Shown here: positions 9,091-17,649 of the stretch, piece after piece
Layout: the number at the start of each line of letters is the position of its first letter
How positions within the stretch are numbered: the first letter of the stretch is position 1
Source: a bacterium
Lineage (GTDB): Bacteria > Zhuqueibacterota > QNDG01 > JAFGCO01
DNA: 64,000 nucleotides
NCBI GenBank assembly: GCA_016932575.1
Contig: JAFGCO010000071.1
Location: forward strand, 62,001 to 126,000
Direction of reading: 5' to 3'
Notes under the pieces: generated by a model
Told to the model about the DNA's origin: nothing
The model's input: only the letters and a program-made list of their open reading frames with translations
The model's database searches: none
Program-made: the position numbers and the translations under genes

Positions 9091-9108
9091 ATGTTTCTGC
9101 AGAAACAT
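9091..9108. repeat. Perfect 18-bp palindrome after the response regulator
   Basis: ATGTTTCTG followed by its exact complement CAGAAACAT, starting right after the stop codon of the sigma-54 activator. No T-run follows, so it is a weak terminator candidate; it could also be an operator. A second, weaker dyad (ACACAG 9203-9208, CTGTGT 9225-9230) lies about 100 bp upstream of the -24 element, the usual distance for an activator site. Confidence 0.5.
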
Positions 9109-9317
9109 GCAATTGAAAAATAGGATTGATTTTAACATAGAATCCCGCATTTGCCAATCTGAATGAATAAATCTGTACTTCTGTATTGCATGTGGCAAAA
9201 TGACACAGATTTGGATTCATGAACCTGTGTTAAATTCACATATTTTTTTAATCACGATTTATTTATTAAAACCTTTAAATAACAAAATATCAATAAGATA
9301 TATTTTTGTCATAATTA

Positions 9318-9333
9318 TGGCACGGCGCTTGCC
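9318..9333 (+). promoter_or_regulatory. Sigma-54 (-24/-12) promoter
   Basis: TGGCACGGCGCTTGCC matches TGGCACG-N4-TTGC: GG at 9319-9320 and GC at 9331-9332 with exactly 10 bp between. It lies 48 bp upstream of the barrel gene, and its activator is probably the NtrC-type regulator next to it. Confidence 0.88.
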
Positions 9334-9380
9334 TTAATCCTGATAAAACGATAAAATAAGGTTTCTCACAGGAGGTTCAC

Positions 9381-10700
9381 ATGCAACTGTCATTAATTAG
9401 GACAATACTGTTTTATGTATTCGCAGCTGCGTTGATTTTTTTATTAATTGGTTTTATTGCAGCACCCCTTGTTAAAGCCAGTACTCCAGAATCATCGAAT
9501 ACGGTTCTTTTTCATTGCATGCCTTCACTGGACTTTTGGAACAATTCAGATGATGACTGGGACGACGACTGGGATAATGATTGGGATGATGACTGGGAAG
9601 AAAACAGAACAGATGCAGATATTCGGTATAATCGTGTGGAAGGGCTTCATATGGGAATGAAGCTGAAACGAGATTATCTGAAGCTTGAATATCCTGATCA
9701 GTCCTATTTGTTCGGATCATGGGGATACAGTTTCGGAGCCAAGGAATTTCAGTATCAAATCGGTCTTGAAAAAGGATTTATGGATGAATTTCGTATGGCA
9801 TTTGGAGGAGAATATCATCGTGTAATCGATACTCCGGACCGATGGATTATTGGCGATCTGGAAAATTCACTGGCCGCATTACTGCTTCGTGAAGATTTCA
9901 GAGATTATTATTTAAAAGAAGGAGGCAGCGGATATTTTGAGCAATATCTGACAAGAAATGTATGTATCCAGATCGGATATCATCATGATCGACTGGATTC
10001 GGTCAAGAAAAACAGCAATTGGGCACTGTTTGGCGGGAAGAAAAAATTTCGTTCAAATCCTCCGATGAATGCAGGAGATTTAGAAAGCATTCAAGCTTCT
10101 TTCTGTTATGATACACGCAACAGTAAAAAGCATCCAAAGCGAGGATGGTATATACAAATCAACGGTGAACGTGCTCTGCCCGATGCGGGCAGCGACTTTA
10201 ATTTTGATTATATTTTAGCAGATCTGCGCAGGTACCAGCCGCTAGGGTATGGTGAAGGTGTGGATTTTCGAATTCGTGCGGGGTCAGGTACACGAGATTT
10301 GCCCTGGCATCGATCATTCCATCTGGGAGGTGTCAGTACATTGCGCGGATTTCGATACAAAATATTTCCCAATGGGCCAATGGAAATTGGAGGAAACAGG
10401 ATGCTATTGGGTCAGGTCGAATTTCGTGTAGGATCTGATCCTGTATCCAATGTTTTCAATCTTGATGTTTTTGATTTGAACCAATACATATTATTTGCCG
10501 ATGCCGGCTGGGTCGGTCAAACAGATCCTGATAGAGATCTTTTGGAAGGATTTGGCGGATTGGGATGGTCAGATTTTAAAAGCGATGTCGGCCTGGCACT
10601 CACAAATCATGATGGAAATGTCCGTTTTGAAATTGCTCGTCGGACAGATACCGGGAAAAAACCATTTAATTTTCTGATCCGGATTAACCGGGATTTTTAA
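9381..10700 (+). CDS. BamA/surface-antigen-type outer-membrane barrel with WDDD repeat
   Basis: 439 residues. An N-terminal hydrophobic signal (residues 8-30, possible cleavage after VKA) is followed by a striking Trp-Asp stretch (residues 52-77, four DDDW-type units), then a beta-barrel with features of the bacterial surface antigen (Omp85) domain: CYDTRNSKKHPKRGWYIQINGE, FHLGGVSTLRGFRY, NRMLLGQVEFRV and a closing FNFLIRINRDF. No POTRA domains are present, so it is not a BamA itself; it resembles POTRA-less Omp85/patatin-barrel relatives. A strong ribosome site GGAGG precedes the ATG. First gene after a sigma-54 promoter. Confidence 0.75.
   Translation: MQLSLIRTILFYVFAAALIFLLIGFIAAPLVKASTPESSNTVLFHCMPSLDFWNNSDDDWDDDWDNDWDDDWEENRTDADIRYNRVEGLHMGMKLKRDYLKLEYPDQSYLFGSWGYSFGAKEFQYQIGLEKGFMDEFRMAFGGEYHRVIDTPDRWIIGDLENSLAALLLREDFRDYYLKEGGSGYFEQYLTRNVCIQIGYHHDRLDSVKKNSNWALFGGKKKFRSNPPMNAGDLESIQASFCYDTRNSKKHPKRGWYIQINGERALPDAGSDFNFDYILADLRRYQPLGYGEGVDFRIRAGSGTRDLPWHRSFHLGGVSTLRGFRYKIFPNGPMEIGGNRMLLGQVEFRVGSDPVSNVFNLDVFDLNQYILFADAGWVGQTDPDRDLLEGFGGLGWSDFKSDVGLALTNHDGNVRFEIARRTDTGKKPFNFLIRINRDF
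9549..9596 (+). repeat. In-frame tandem repeat, 4 x 12 bp
   Basis: Four copies of GAYRAYGAYTGG encode (D[D/N]DW)4 just after the signal peptide of the barrel protein. Synonymous third-base differences between copies show it is an old or selected repeat and not a fresh slippage product. Confidence 0.85.
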
Positions 10701-10873
10701 TACAACATGAGAGACAATTTGTGATATGCATAATATAATATCGGGCAATTTCACAGATATGCACCTGTCATGAAAAAAAATATTATAAAGAAAACAATCA
10801 TATTCAAGTGTTCGTATAATTAAACAAATTGATATCATTATGCCTGATGATGAAATATGGCAAGGAGGAGGTA

Positions 10874-11734
10874 ATGTTTTACAAAGCAATCATGATGATT
10901 TGTCTGATCTTATCCGTCAGCAGTTATTCTGTTATGGCGGATGAAGGGTGGATCGAGACAGAAGAGTATTCATATGATGTTCGACCGGATCAGCTTTTGG
11001 AAATATTATTAGATGTGGACGCAGGCGAGATTACAGTCACACCCAATGATTCATCCGGTCAATGCTTGATTCGACTGAGTTATCCGATTGATGATTGTAA
11101 AGCTGAAGTTGATTATCATGAGAAAACCGCCTTTTTAAAGGTTCGTTTGGATACCCGCGGATGGTCTTCAGACAATGATGACAATGATGATCATATGAGG
11201 GCTGATATCTTGCTGCCGAAAGATATTGAAATGACGCTGAAAACCAGAGTGAAAGCCGGAGAAGTGCTTCTGGATGTAGGGGGATTAAGATTAAAAGAGT
11301 TTCGTTTGCGCGTATGGGCCGGTGAAGTCAACGTCCATTTTGACAGCCCCAATCCCATTGTCATGGATTATATGGATATCAGTACCAGTATCGGAGAGCT
11401 GAATACAAGCCGGCTTGGGAACGCACGGTTTAAACGGGCAAGAATAAATGGCGGTATAGGGGAAATTGATGTGGATTTATCAGGTGATTGTTTAGATAAG
11501 GCGATGGCCAAAGTTGATCTTGATATCGGGGAAGCTGATGTGATTTTGCCTTGCGACCGGGGTGTCCGGTTGTCTATTGGAGGTATGTTTGGTTTTCTTT
11601 CAAGCAAGAACATTCATGGTGATTTTTACAAACATGGTTCTTATTATTATTCAGAATGTTACGAAGAAGCAGAGCAGTCAATTTCGGTACGTATTACACC
11701 AGGACTCGGCGAGTTAAACATCGATTGCGATTAG
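10874..11734 (+). CDS. Secreted toastrack-like protein with GE[IVL] repeats
   Basis: 286 residues with a signal peptide (ending SYSVMA). The body is built of repeated short strands carrying a Gly-Glu turn: DAGEITV, KAGEVLL, WAGEVNV, SIGELNT, GIGEIDV, DIGEADV and GLGELNI, as in DUF2154/DUF4097 'toast rack' domains of cell-envelope stress proteins. The open frame starts upstream at 10829, but ATG 10874 has AAGGAGGAGG right before it and begins the signal peptide. It lies 173 bp after the barrel gene and 9 bp before a second repeat protein; probably one operon from the sigma-54 promoter. Confidence 0.7.
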   Translation: MFYKAIMMICLILSVSSYSVMADEGWIETEEYSYDVRPDQLLEILLDVDAGEITVTPNDSSGQCLIRLSYPIDDCKAEVDYHEKTAFLKVRLDTRGWSSDNDDNDDHMRADILLPKDIEMTLKTRVKAGEVLLDVGGLRLKEFRLRVWAGEVNVHFDSPNPIVMDYMDISTSIGELNTSRLGNARFKRARINGGIGEIDVDLSGDCLDKAMAKVDLDIGEADVILPCDRGVRLSIGGMFGFLSSKNIHGDFYKHGSYYYSECYEEAEQSISVRITPGLGELNIDCD

Positions 11735-11743
11735 GGAGGATGT

Positions 11744-12799
11744 ATGTGCGGAATAGAACCTGATGTGCAATTTGATAAACGGTTTATTCGTTTAATTGTC
11801 ATTCTGTTCACTTGCATGTTTGTCTGTTATTCCGGTTATTCAAAACCGATCAAGGTTCAGACAAATGAAACTCTTCTGTTTCAAATGGAAGCAAATGGTG
11901 AGCTGGTTATGATCACAGATGAAGGATATATTGAAATTCACTCTCATCATCAGGATTCAGTTAAAATTGAGATAACCAAGACTGCATGGGCAAAAACCGA
12001 ACGAAGAGCGAATTGGATCTTAAAAAATTTAACCGTCGATGTGCGAAGAAAAGGCCGGCGCTTGATTGTGCGTGAACAATATGAGGGAAATGATGATTTC
12101 GATATATTCGATTTGTTTGATCCGGATAAATGGCATGCTGGAATTCGGACAGATAAAAATGTGCATTACCGGGTGACAGTTCCTGCAGGATTGCGGTTGC
12201 GTATAAAACATGATGAAGGGGATGTGTCCGCTGAAAATCTGGAGGCCTCGTTTTCTATTTTAATTGACGAAGGTGATTGCCAATTAAATAATATTTATTC
12301 CAAGGATTGCCGTGTGGAAGTCGATGAAGGAGATATTCTGCTTCGTCATTTTTTTGGGAAAAAATACAGCGAAATACAATTATATTGTGATGAAGGTACT
12401 GTTAAGCTTGACAGCATTACCGGACACAAGGCGATTGTTGCAGTCGATGAAGGACGGATTATTATGGAACAGATTCGGCTGGATATGATCGAATGTATGA
12501 TTGATGAGGGGTATATTTTCTCTGAACTGATACCTGCACACCATGGAAAGTACGATTTTATGACCTCTGAAGGCGATATTGAAATTCGTTTTTTAAAGAA
12601 AGTTCCCGTTCGAATCGCTATTCATGCAGAAGAGGGCCGTATTAATTCAAATCTCGATTTGAAGATTCGCCGGAGCGATGAAGGCGAGCAGGTTCGAATG
12701 GAACTGGGTCAGTCTGCCGGTGCCTTGTTAAAAGTTTTTACAGAAGAGGGAGATATCCAATTTTATCAAAATAATGATGAATCCAAGCCCGGTTATTAA
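11744..12799 (+). CDS. Secreted beta-helix-like protein with ten [D/E]EG repeats
   Basis: 351 residues with a signal anchor or peptide at about residues 14-33. From residue 58 on there are about ten units of roughly 20 residues, each with a D/E-E-G turn: TDEGYIEI, HDEGDVSA, IDEGDCQL, VDEGDILL, CDEGTVKL, VDEGRIIM, IDEGYIFS, TSEGDIEI, AEEGRINS, TEEGDIQF. This is the periodicity of DUF4097-type right-handed coils. GGGAGG precedes the ATG by 4 bp. The stacked acidic turns could bind cations or a partner; nothing in the sequence proves it. Confidence 0.7.
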   Translation: MCGIEPDVQFDKRFIRLIVILFTCMFVCYSGYSKPIKVQTNETLLFQMEANGELVMITDEGYIEIHSHHQDSVKIEITKTAWAKTERRANWILKNLTVDVRRKGRRLIVREQYEGNDDFDIFDLFDPDKWHAGIRTDKNVHYRVTVPAGLRLRIKHDEGDVSAENLEASFSILIDEGDCQLNNIYSKDCRVEVDEGDILLRHFFGKKYSEIQLYCDEGTVKLDSITGHKAIVAVDEGRIIMEQIRLDMIECMIDEGYIFSELIPAHHGKYDFMTSEGDIEIRFLKKVPVRIAIHAEEGRINSNLDLKIRRSDEGEQVRMELGQSAGALLKVFTEEGDIQFYQNNDESKPGY

Positions 12800-12853
12800 A
12801 CAAAGGAACACAAGAAGCGGACATAGATAAATCGATTTGAATGACCATCCCAT

Positions 12854-12933
12854 GATGATCAATCAAGAAAGACATACCTGACCGGGGACAGCTCTGCTAC
12901 TGCAATTTATCAAGAATTGATCATCTGTTTTTA
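12854..12933 (+). other. Long stem-loop between the repeat-protein genes and the LiaF-like gene
   Basis: GATGATCAAT (12854-12863) pairs exactly with ATTGATCATC (12916-12925) across a 52-nt loop, followed by TGTTTTTA. It may be a terminator with a large loop or a structured RNA. The rest of the 293-bp gap (12800-13092) shows no gene. Confidence 0.4.
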
Positions 12934-13092
12934 TATACTTCTCATTTATCTGCATTTTGACACGCAGAGCGAAATCTTCAGCTTTTAATTTATTCCCCAT
13001 GACAGATGTGTTTGCATATTTCTCTTGATTATCTTTAAAAAATTGAGCATTTTATAATACGAAATTTAAAATAAAATAAACAGGAGGAAGAG

Positions 13093-13584
13093 ATGGCAGA
13101 TACAAAGACCCGCTATTTATTCGGGATAATACTCATTGTGGTTGGCGTCATATTTTTACTGGTGAATTTCAGTGATGTCAGTATGTCACATTTATGGCCG
13201 TTTTTTCCACTCACGGTCGGGATCGGTTTGGTATTGGGTTATTTTCAGAATCGGGATAACCTTGGTTTTTTAATGCCCGGCGTTGTTCTTATCACAATCA
13301 GTCTGCTCTTTTTTTACTGCGCTATTTCAGGATGGCATCACATGTCTCAGCTTTGGCCGGTTTTTATCTGGGCACCGGCAGGCGGATTTATTGCCATGTA
13401 TTTCGGTGGTTCCCGGGATCGGGGATTGCTGATGCCTGCAGGGATCTTAGGCCTGATCGGATTTATATTTATTGCTGTGAATTATCGGATATCGAACTTT
13501 TTACCTGTAGTGATGATTGCTGTCGGCGCTTTTTTGGTATTAAGCCAAATTTTTTCCGGTAAAAAGGGAGAATCGGAAGGCTGA
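13093..13584 (+). CDS. LiaF/LiaI-type multi-helix membrane protein
   Basis: 163 residues with five or six hydrophobic helices in a repeated pattern (YLFGIILIVVGVIFLLVNF, LWPFFPLTVGIGLVLGYF, LWPVFIWAPAGGFIAMYF, LPVVMIAVGAFLVLSQIF), the 'LWP' turns and 'GIxLIxxGxxFL' opening being those of the LiaF transmembrane/DUF5668 region. In Firmicutes the membrane part and the toastrack part are fused in LiaF, an envelope-stress sensor; here they are separate neighbours. AGGAGGAAGAG precedes the ATG. Confidence 0.7.
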   Translation: MADTKTRYLFGIILIVVGVIFLLVNFSDVSMSHLWPFFPLTVGIGLVLGYFQNRDNLGFLMPGVVLITISLLFFYCAISGWHHMSQLWPVFIWAPAGGFIAMYFGGSRDRGLLMPAGILGLIGFIFIAVNYRISNFLPVVMIAVGAFLVLSQIFSGKKGESEG

Positions 13585-13769
13585 GTTATATTGTCTTCTG
13601 AGATATGCTGTGCCTTCATTTTTATTCAGTAGCAATACAAATAATATTAGAAATGACTGAATTATACTTTGAATTAAATAGAGAGTAAGCTGATAACAGA
13701 AGATAAAGAATATAAAGCTGAATAAGAATTTGCAGCGCCTTCATTGACGGATTTTAAGAAAATATCAGT

Positions 13770-16700
13770 TTATCTTAAAAGTACCATCTTCCCGCATTGT
13801 TGAAAAGATGGTGTTTTTAAACGATAAACATATACGCCGCTGCTGACGGATATTTGTGAAGCGTCGCTGCCATCCCAGGGAAGTGTGTGTTCGCCCGGCG
13901 GATATGATTTTTGGGAAAGAATTTTTACGAGCCGGCCTTTGAGATCCCAGATATCAATGGTTATTTTTTCTTCTTTTGCGAGCAGAAAATGAATCCGTGT
14001 TTCGTGATTGAAAGGATCCGGATAATTAGGCAGCAGTATAGATTTTTTTGGAATTACAATGAGGACCGCTTCGATCGTATCTGAATATCCGATATTGCCA
14101 TCCCTGTAAGTCCATTCCATTTTATAAAAATAAGGTTGATTTCTATTAATATTGTTGTCCAGATATGTAAACTCATAATGGGAATTTCCGGGATCCATAA
14201 CAACTTTTGAGTCGTTCAGTCTGACAAAATGATAACCATCATCGGATCGACAAAGCATTGCGCTGATAACATCCGGATGACATATCATGTATCCAGAAAC
14301 GAGTAATCCCTCTGGTTTTGTTTGAGCCCTGAGGTTGCACTCCTTGAGAGACAAAGCATTTAAATCCTTCGCATCTGTAATAATCCAGTCTCCGGAAAGC
14401 GATCTGAACGGTGCTTGAACCCAGTTGGCTGTCGTATCCCGTTTTGAGAATAGCGGTCCGTCCCATTGATTTTCGCGGATATCGAAGTGCCATAATCTAA
14501 GCGAATGCTCGTCCAGACCGTTACATTCTGAATCCGTGTAACTCAGAGTTAACATACCGGTCCCTTCCATATGCGGAATGCATTCAATTTGATACCATCG
14601 GGGAATTGTGTAAAAAGCAAGAGGGTGTCTGCTTTTCAGATGGGTCTGAATAGTCGTTCGAATTGTATCATTGAAAGTTGTGTTTTGAATGCGGGCCCGG
14701 ACCAGGCCCTCAAAGCTGATTGTTTGCGAAGGAGGCATTATTTTTTGGATGAGGGCTCCGGCAAATTCATAAGCACCGATATCAATAAACCATCCTGATT
14801 GCGTTTCGTTTATATTCAGAACGGGATCAAAACCGGCATCCAATAAAGGAGAGTTCATATTGGGAATCATTGTTACCGGATCAATATCCGGATAAGTGCT
14901 GACCTCGAATTGTGATGTTACCTGTGAGTTGTATTTCGTTGGGTACCCATAGAAGGCATTGTGGGTTATCGTCACGGGAATAGTCGAATAAAGCGCAGTA
15001 TTTGAAATGTTGATCAAGCTGTCATTTGCCATATATAAATTATTGCGAATCGATGTGTCCGGTATGCAGACAGCAAGATAGAATACACTTCCCTGACCGT
15101 CAATATGTGAAATCGAATTTTCATAATTGTTGATAAAGTGGTTGTTTCGAATGACAGTCTGAAGATTGTCTCCACCGAGATAGACAGCGCCCCCCCATCC
15201 AAAAACATCTGAACCGGCAGTGCCCATATTTTGTAAAAACAGATTGTATCTGGCCAACATATTTTTCGGGCCTCCACCGTCACAGGCCAGAGCCCCCCCA
15301 CGCCCATGCCCATCCTTATTGGCAATATTATGTTCAAAGCGGTTTTGGTGTAATACCAATATCATGTCTTTATCTGTCTGATTTTCACAACAAATTCCGC
15401 CGCCCAGACCAAAATCTGTTTTGGAACAAGACGCAAAATTGTGCATGATGGTATTTTGTTTGCAAACAGCCGAAGCGGCTTTAAATAAATATATGCCGCC
15501 ACCGAATCCGGATGCGTTGACTGATGAAGAATTTTCCTGAATTTGATTTTTTTGAATAATGGGTTGGGTTCCTTCATATCCACAGATCATGCCACCGCCA
15601 AATCCGCCGCTGTGACTGGATGCAATATTTTGAAGAATCGAATTTTCCTTAATCAATGGATTTGCGCTGTGAAAAACACAGATTCCGCCGCCATATCCCG
15701 GGGCTTGAACTGCTGCCTGATTCTTCTGAATGATGTTATTTGATACAATTGGGTCTGTTCTTGTACTATCCAGAATGATGCCGCCTCCGTATCCAGGAAA
15801 ACTTGATGAGAGGCTTGCGGTATTTTCCAAAATTTGATTTCCTGTGATTTGACCAGATGCATTCTCAATACAGGCGATACCTCCACCGCTTCCCCCGGCA
15901 TATCCGGCTGCAAGATTATATTTGATAACATTGTCAAATAGTTTGATATATGTGCTGTCTCCACAGGCACAGATGCCCCCTCCGAATCCCGAAAATACCG
16001 GAGAATTTTTGGAAGCTGTATTACTGTCAATTGTACAGCTCATAATTAACGGGCTTGCGGAGTCTGCAACACAAATTCCGCCTCCGCGTCCACCGGTCTG
16101 CATAGAGGCTGTATTTTGAAGAACCATGTTGAAAGCAAGAAAGGGCGAAGTCATGTTCCCGCTGCAGAAAATCCCTCCACCTGCACCATTTTCGTTTGCT
16201 GAAGCAGTTGCCATGTTGTTGTTAATTTCATTGTACTGGACTATCCCTCCGGCGCCCTTCATCATTGCCAGACCGCCGCCCAATCCCCTGGATGTCTGTG
16301 AACCCATATTTGATGAGATAATATTATTTTCAATAACAGGCTCGGTGCTGTCACCATAACAGCAGATGCCACCTCCATAGCTTGATGATGTGGAATTGTT
16401 TTTACAGGCATAGTTGCTGTCAATCGTGCAGTGATGAACAGCAGACTTTGCTCCTTCGGAAATGCAGATTCCGCCTCCGTATCCTTGAGATTTTAAACAG
16501 CCTGAATTCTGGCGGATAACCGTCATTGAGATTTCTGATGATGTTAGTCTGCCACTGCAATAGATACCTCCGCCTTCACCCTGTTCGGTTTCGGATGCAG
16601 AGGCCAGATTATTTTTTATACTTGATAGATATATGTTGATAGATGCACTGTCTAAAACAGCAATTCCCCCTCCGAAACCGGCACAAAGCATGGAAGCTGT

Positions 16701-17345
16701 ATTTTTGATAACGGAAGTATATCGAAAAACCGGGAATGCACTGTCTCCTACACAGCAGATGCCACCGCCATAACCGGGTAAATCGATCAATTTTGAAGCA
16801 TAATTTTCAGTTATCTGACATTGAGAAAAAGAGGGTGAGGTTTTTCCGGTGATACATATCGCTCCTCCGTGACCAGGCAGCATCATTTCTCCCGTGGCAT
16901 CCCCGTTTATCAATGTGAATCCGATAATTTGCGTGTTGAAAGGCGTAATATTCAATGTATCATTTCGTGAGCGGATCAAGAAAATTCGACAGCTTCCCTG
17001 AGCGTCCAGAACACAAAGAGATGAATCATGCTGGATCAGACCGAAATGCAGATCCTCATAATATTTTGCCGACCAGATTTTTAAAGGATGGCCAATATGT
17101 ATAGGCTCGCTAATTGTATATTCAGTTCCGGTATCCGGATTATACCCCACGAGAATTGTGTCACCCGGCATGCTTATATCCACAGCTTCATGGATTGTTT
17201 TTTTTGCTTGAATCCAATTTAATCCACTTCCGCTGTTCTCAATTTTTTGATAAACAAACCATGTTTCTGCGAATATCGAGAATGTCAATATAAAAAAAAT
17301 AAACAGTCCAAAACGGAATTGTATGAAACCGGATTTTTTATGCAT
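13770..17345 (-). CDS. Giant secreted parallel beta-helix protein with C-terminal sorting tail
   Basis: 1191 residues. Signal peptide (residues 1-26, ending FAE), then an entry domain (SGSGLNWIQAKKTIHEAVD, GDTILV) typical of right-handed beta-helix proteins, then about 18 tandem units each holding G-x-GGGI(C/Y) plus 'NxIxxNxAS', spaced 35-45 residues. From about residue 800 come Ig-like/fibronectin-like parts, and the end is a FlgD-like/Por-type tail (LLPNYPDPFNHETRIHF ... GVYVYRLK ... MVLLR), which implies export to the cell surface or medium by a type 9-like route. Sequence similarity to pectate-lyase and Pmp-type adhesin helices is structural only; no catalytic residues are recognised. CAGGAGA precedes the ATG. 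Single-gene unit. Confidence 0.82.
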   Translation of the reverse strand: MHKKSGFIQFRFGLFIFFILTFSIFAETWFVYQKIENSGSGLNWIQAKKTIHEAVDISMPGDTILVGYNPDTGTEYTISEPIHIGHPLKIWSAKYYEDLHFGLIQHDSSLCVLDAQGSCRIFLIRSRNDTLNITPFNTQIIGFTLINGDATGEMMLPGHGGAICITGKTSPSFSQCQITENYASKLIDLPGYGGGICCVGDSAFPVFRYTSVIKNTASMLCAGFGGGIAVLDSASINIYLSSIKNNLASASETEQGEGGGIYCSGRLTSSEISMTVIRQNSGCLKSQGYGGGICISEGAKSAVHHCTIDSNYACKNNSTSSSYGGGICCYGDSTEPVIENNIISSNMGSQTSRGLGGGLAMMKGAGGIVQYNEINNNMATASANENGAGGGIFCSGNMTSPFLAFNMVLQNTASMQTGGRGGGICVADSASPLIMSCTIDSNTASKNSPVFSGFGGGICACGDSTYIKLFDNVIKYNLAAGYAGGSGGGIACIENASGQITGNQILENTASLSSSFPGYGGGIILDSTRTDPIVSNNIIQKNQAAVQAPGYGGGICVFHSANPLIKENSILQNIASSHSGGFGGGMICGYEGTQPIIQKNQIQENSSSVNASGFGGGIYLFKAASAVCKQNTIMHNFASCSKTDFGLGGGICCENQTDKDMILVLHQNRFEHNIANKDGHGRGGALACDGGGPKNMLARYNLFLQNMGTAGSDVFGWGGAVYLGGDNLQTVIRNNHFINNYENSISHIDGQGSVFYLAVCIPDTSIRNNLYMANDSLINISNTALYSTIPVTITHNAFYGYPTKYNSQVTSQFEVSTYPDIDPVTMIPNMNSPLLDAGFDPVLNINETQSGWFIDIGAYEFAGALIQKIMPPSQTISFEGLVRARIQNTTFNDTIRTTIQTHLKSRHPLAFYTIPRWYQIECIPHMEGTGMLTLSYTDSECNGLDEHSLRLWHFDIRENQWDGPLFSKRDTTANWVQAPFRSLSGDWIITDAKDLNALSLKECNLRAQTKPEGLLVSGYMICHPDVISAMLCRSDDGYHFVRLNDSKVVMDPGNSHYEFTYLDNNINRNQPYFYKMEWTYRDGNIGYSDTIEAVLIVIPKKSILLPNYPDPFNHETRIHFLLAKEEKITIDIWDLKGRLVKILSQKSYPPGEHTLPWDGSDASQISVSSGVYVYRLKTPSFQQCGKMVLLR

Positions 17346-17421
17346 TTTTCTCCTGTCAAATCATTGGGCTGATTGTTGTAATATGGCATCTTTTTGGTAA
17401 AAGTCAAGTCAATTTTAGCAG

Positions 17422-17450
17422 TTGACTTTTAGGTTAATTTTATGTATAAT
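17422..17450 (+). promoter_or_regulatory. Sigma-70-type promoter upstream of sppA
   Basis: TTGACT (17422-17427), 17-bp spacer, TATAAT (17445-17450), about 200 bp ahead of sppA. The 304-bp gap 17346-17649 also has to hold the minus-strand promoter of the beta-helix gene; no other gene is seen in it. Confidence 0.7.
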
Positions 17451-17649
17451 AAGCTCTTGGTTAAAACAGGTTCAGCCTTGCTAAACCTGTCTGAATATAT
17501 TCGGTGAATATCTGAAATCTTCTGAATAATGAAAAGGGATAACCTGCTTTGCTGACATATGCGAGGATAACTGAACGGCTTGATCAATAGGATTCAGAGA
17601 TTAACAAACAGCCTGCATTATTCCAATTTATTGCCTTGAAAGGGATAAC

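Noticed and set aside
9549-9596. CRISPR-like or recombination repeat
   Set aside because: The 12-bp units have no spacers and are in frame within a coding region.
13000-13060. Possible sigma-54 promoter before 13093 (TGACAGATGTGTTTGCA)
   Set aside because: The -24 GG is missing and the spacing is 11 bp, not 10.
15922-16359. Plus-strand frames opposite the beta-helix gene
   Set aside because: Antisense shadows caused by the GGNGGNGGN repeats, giving proline-rich nonsense.
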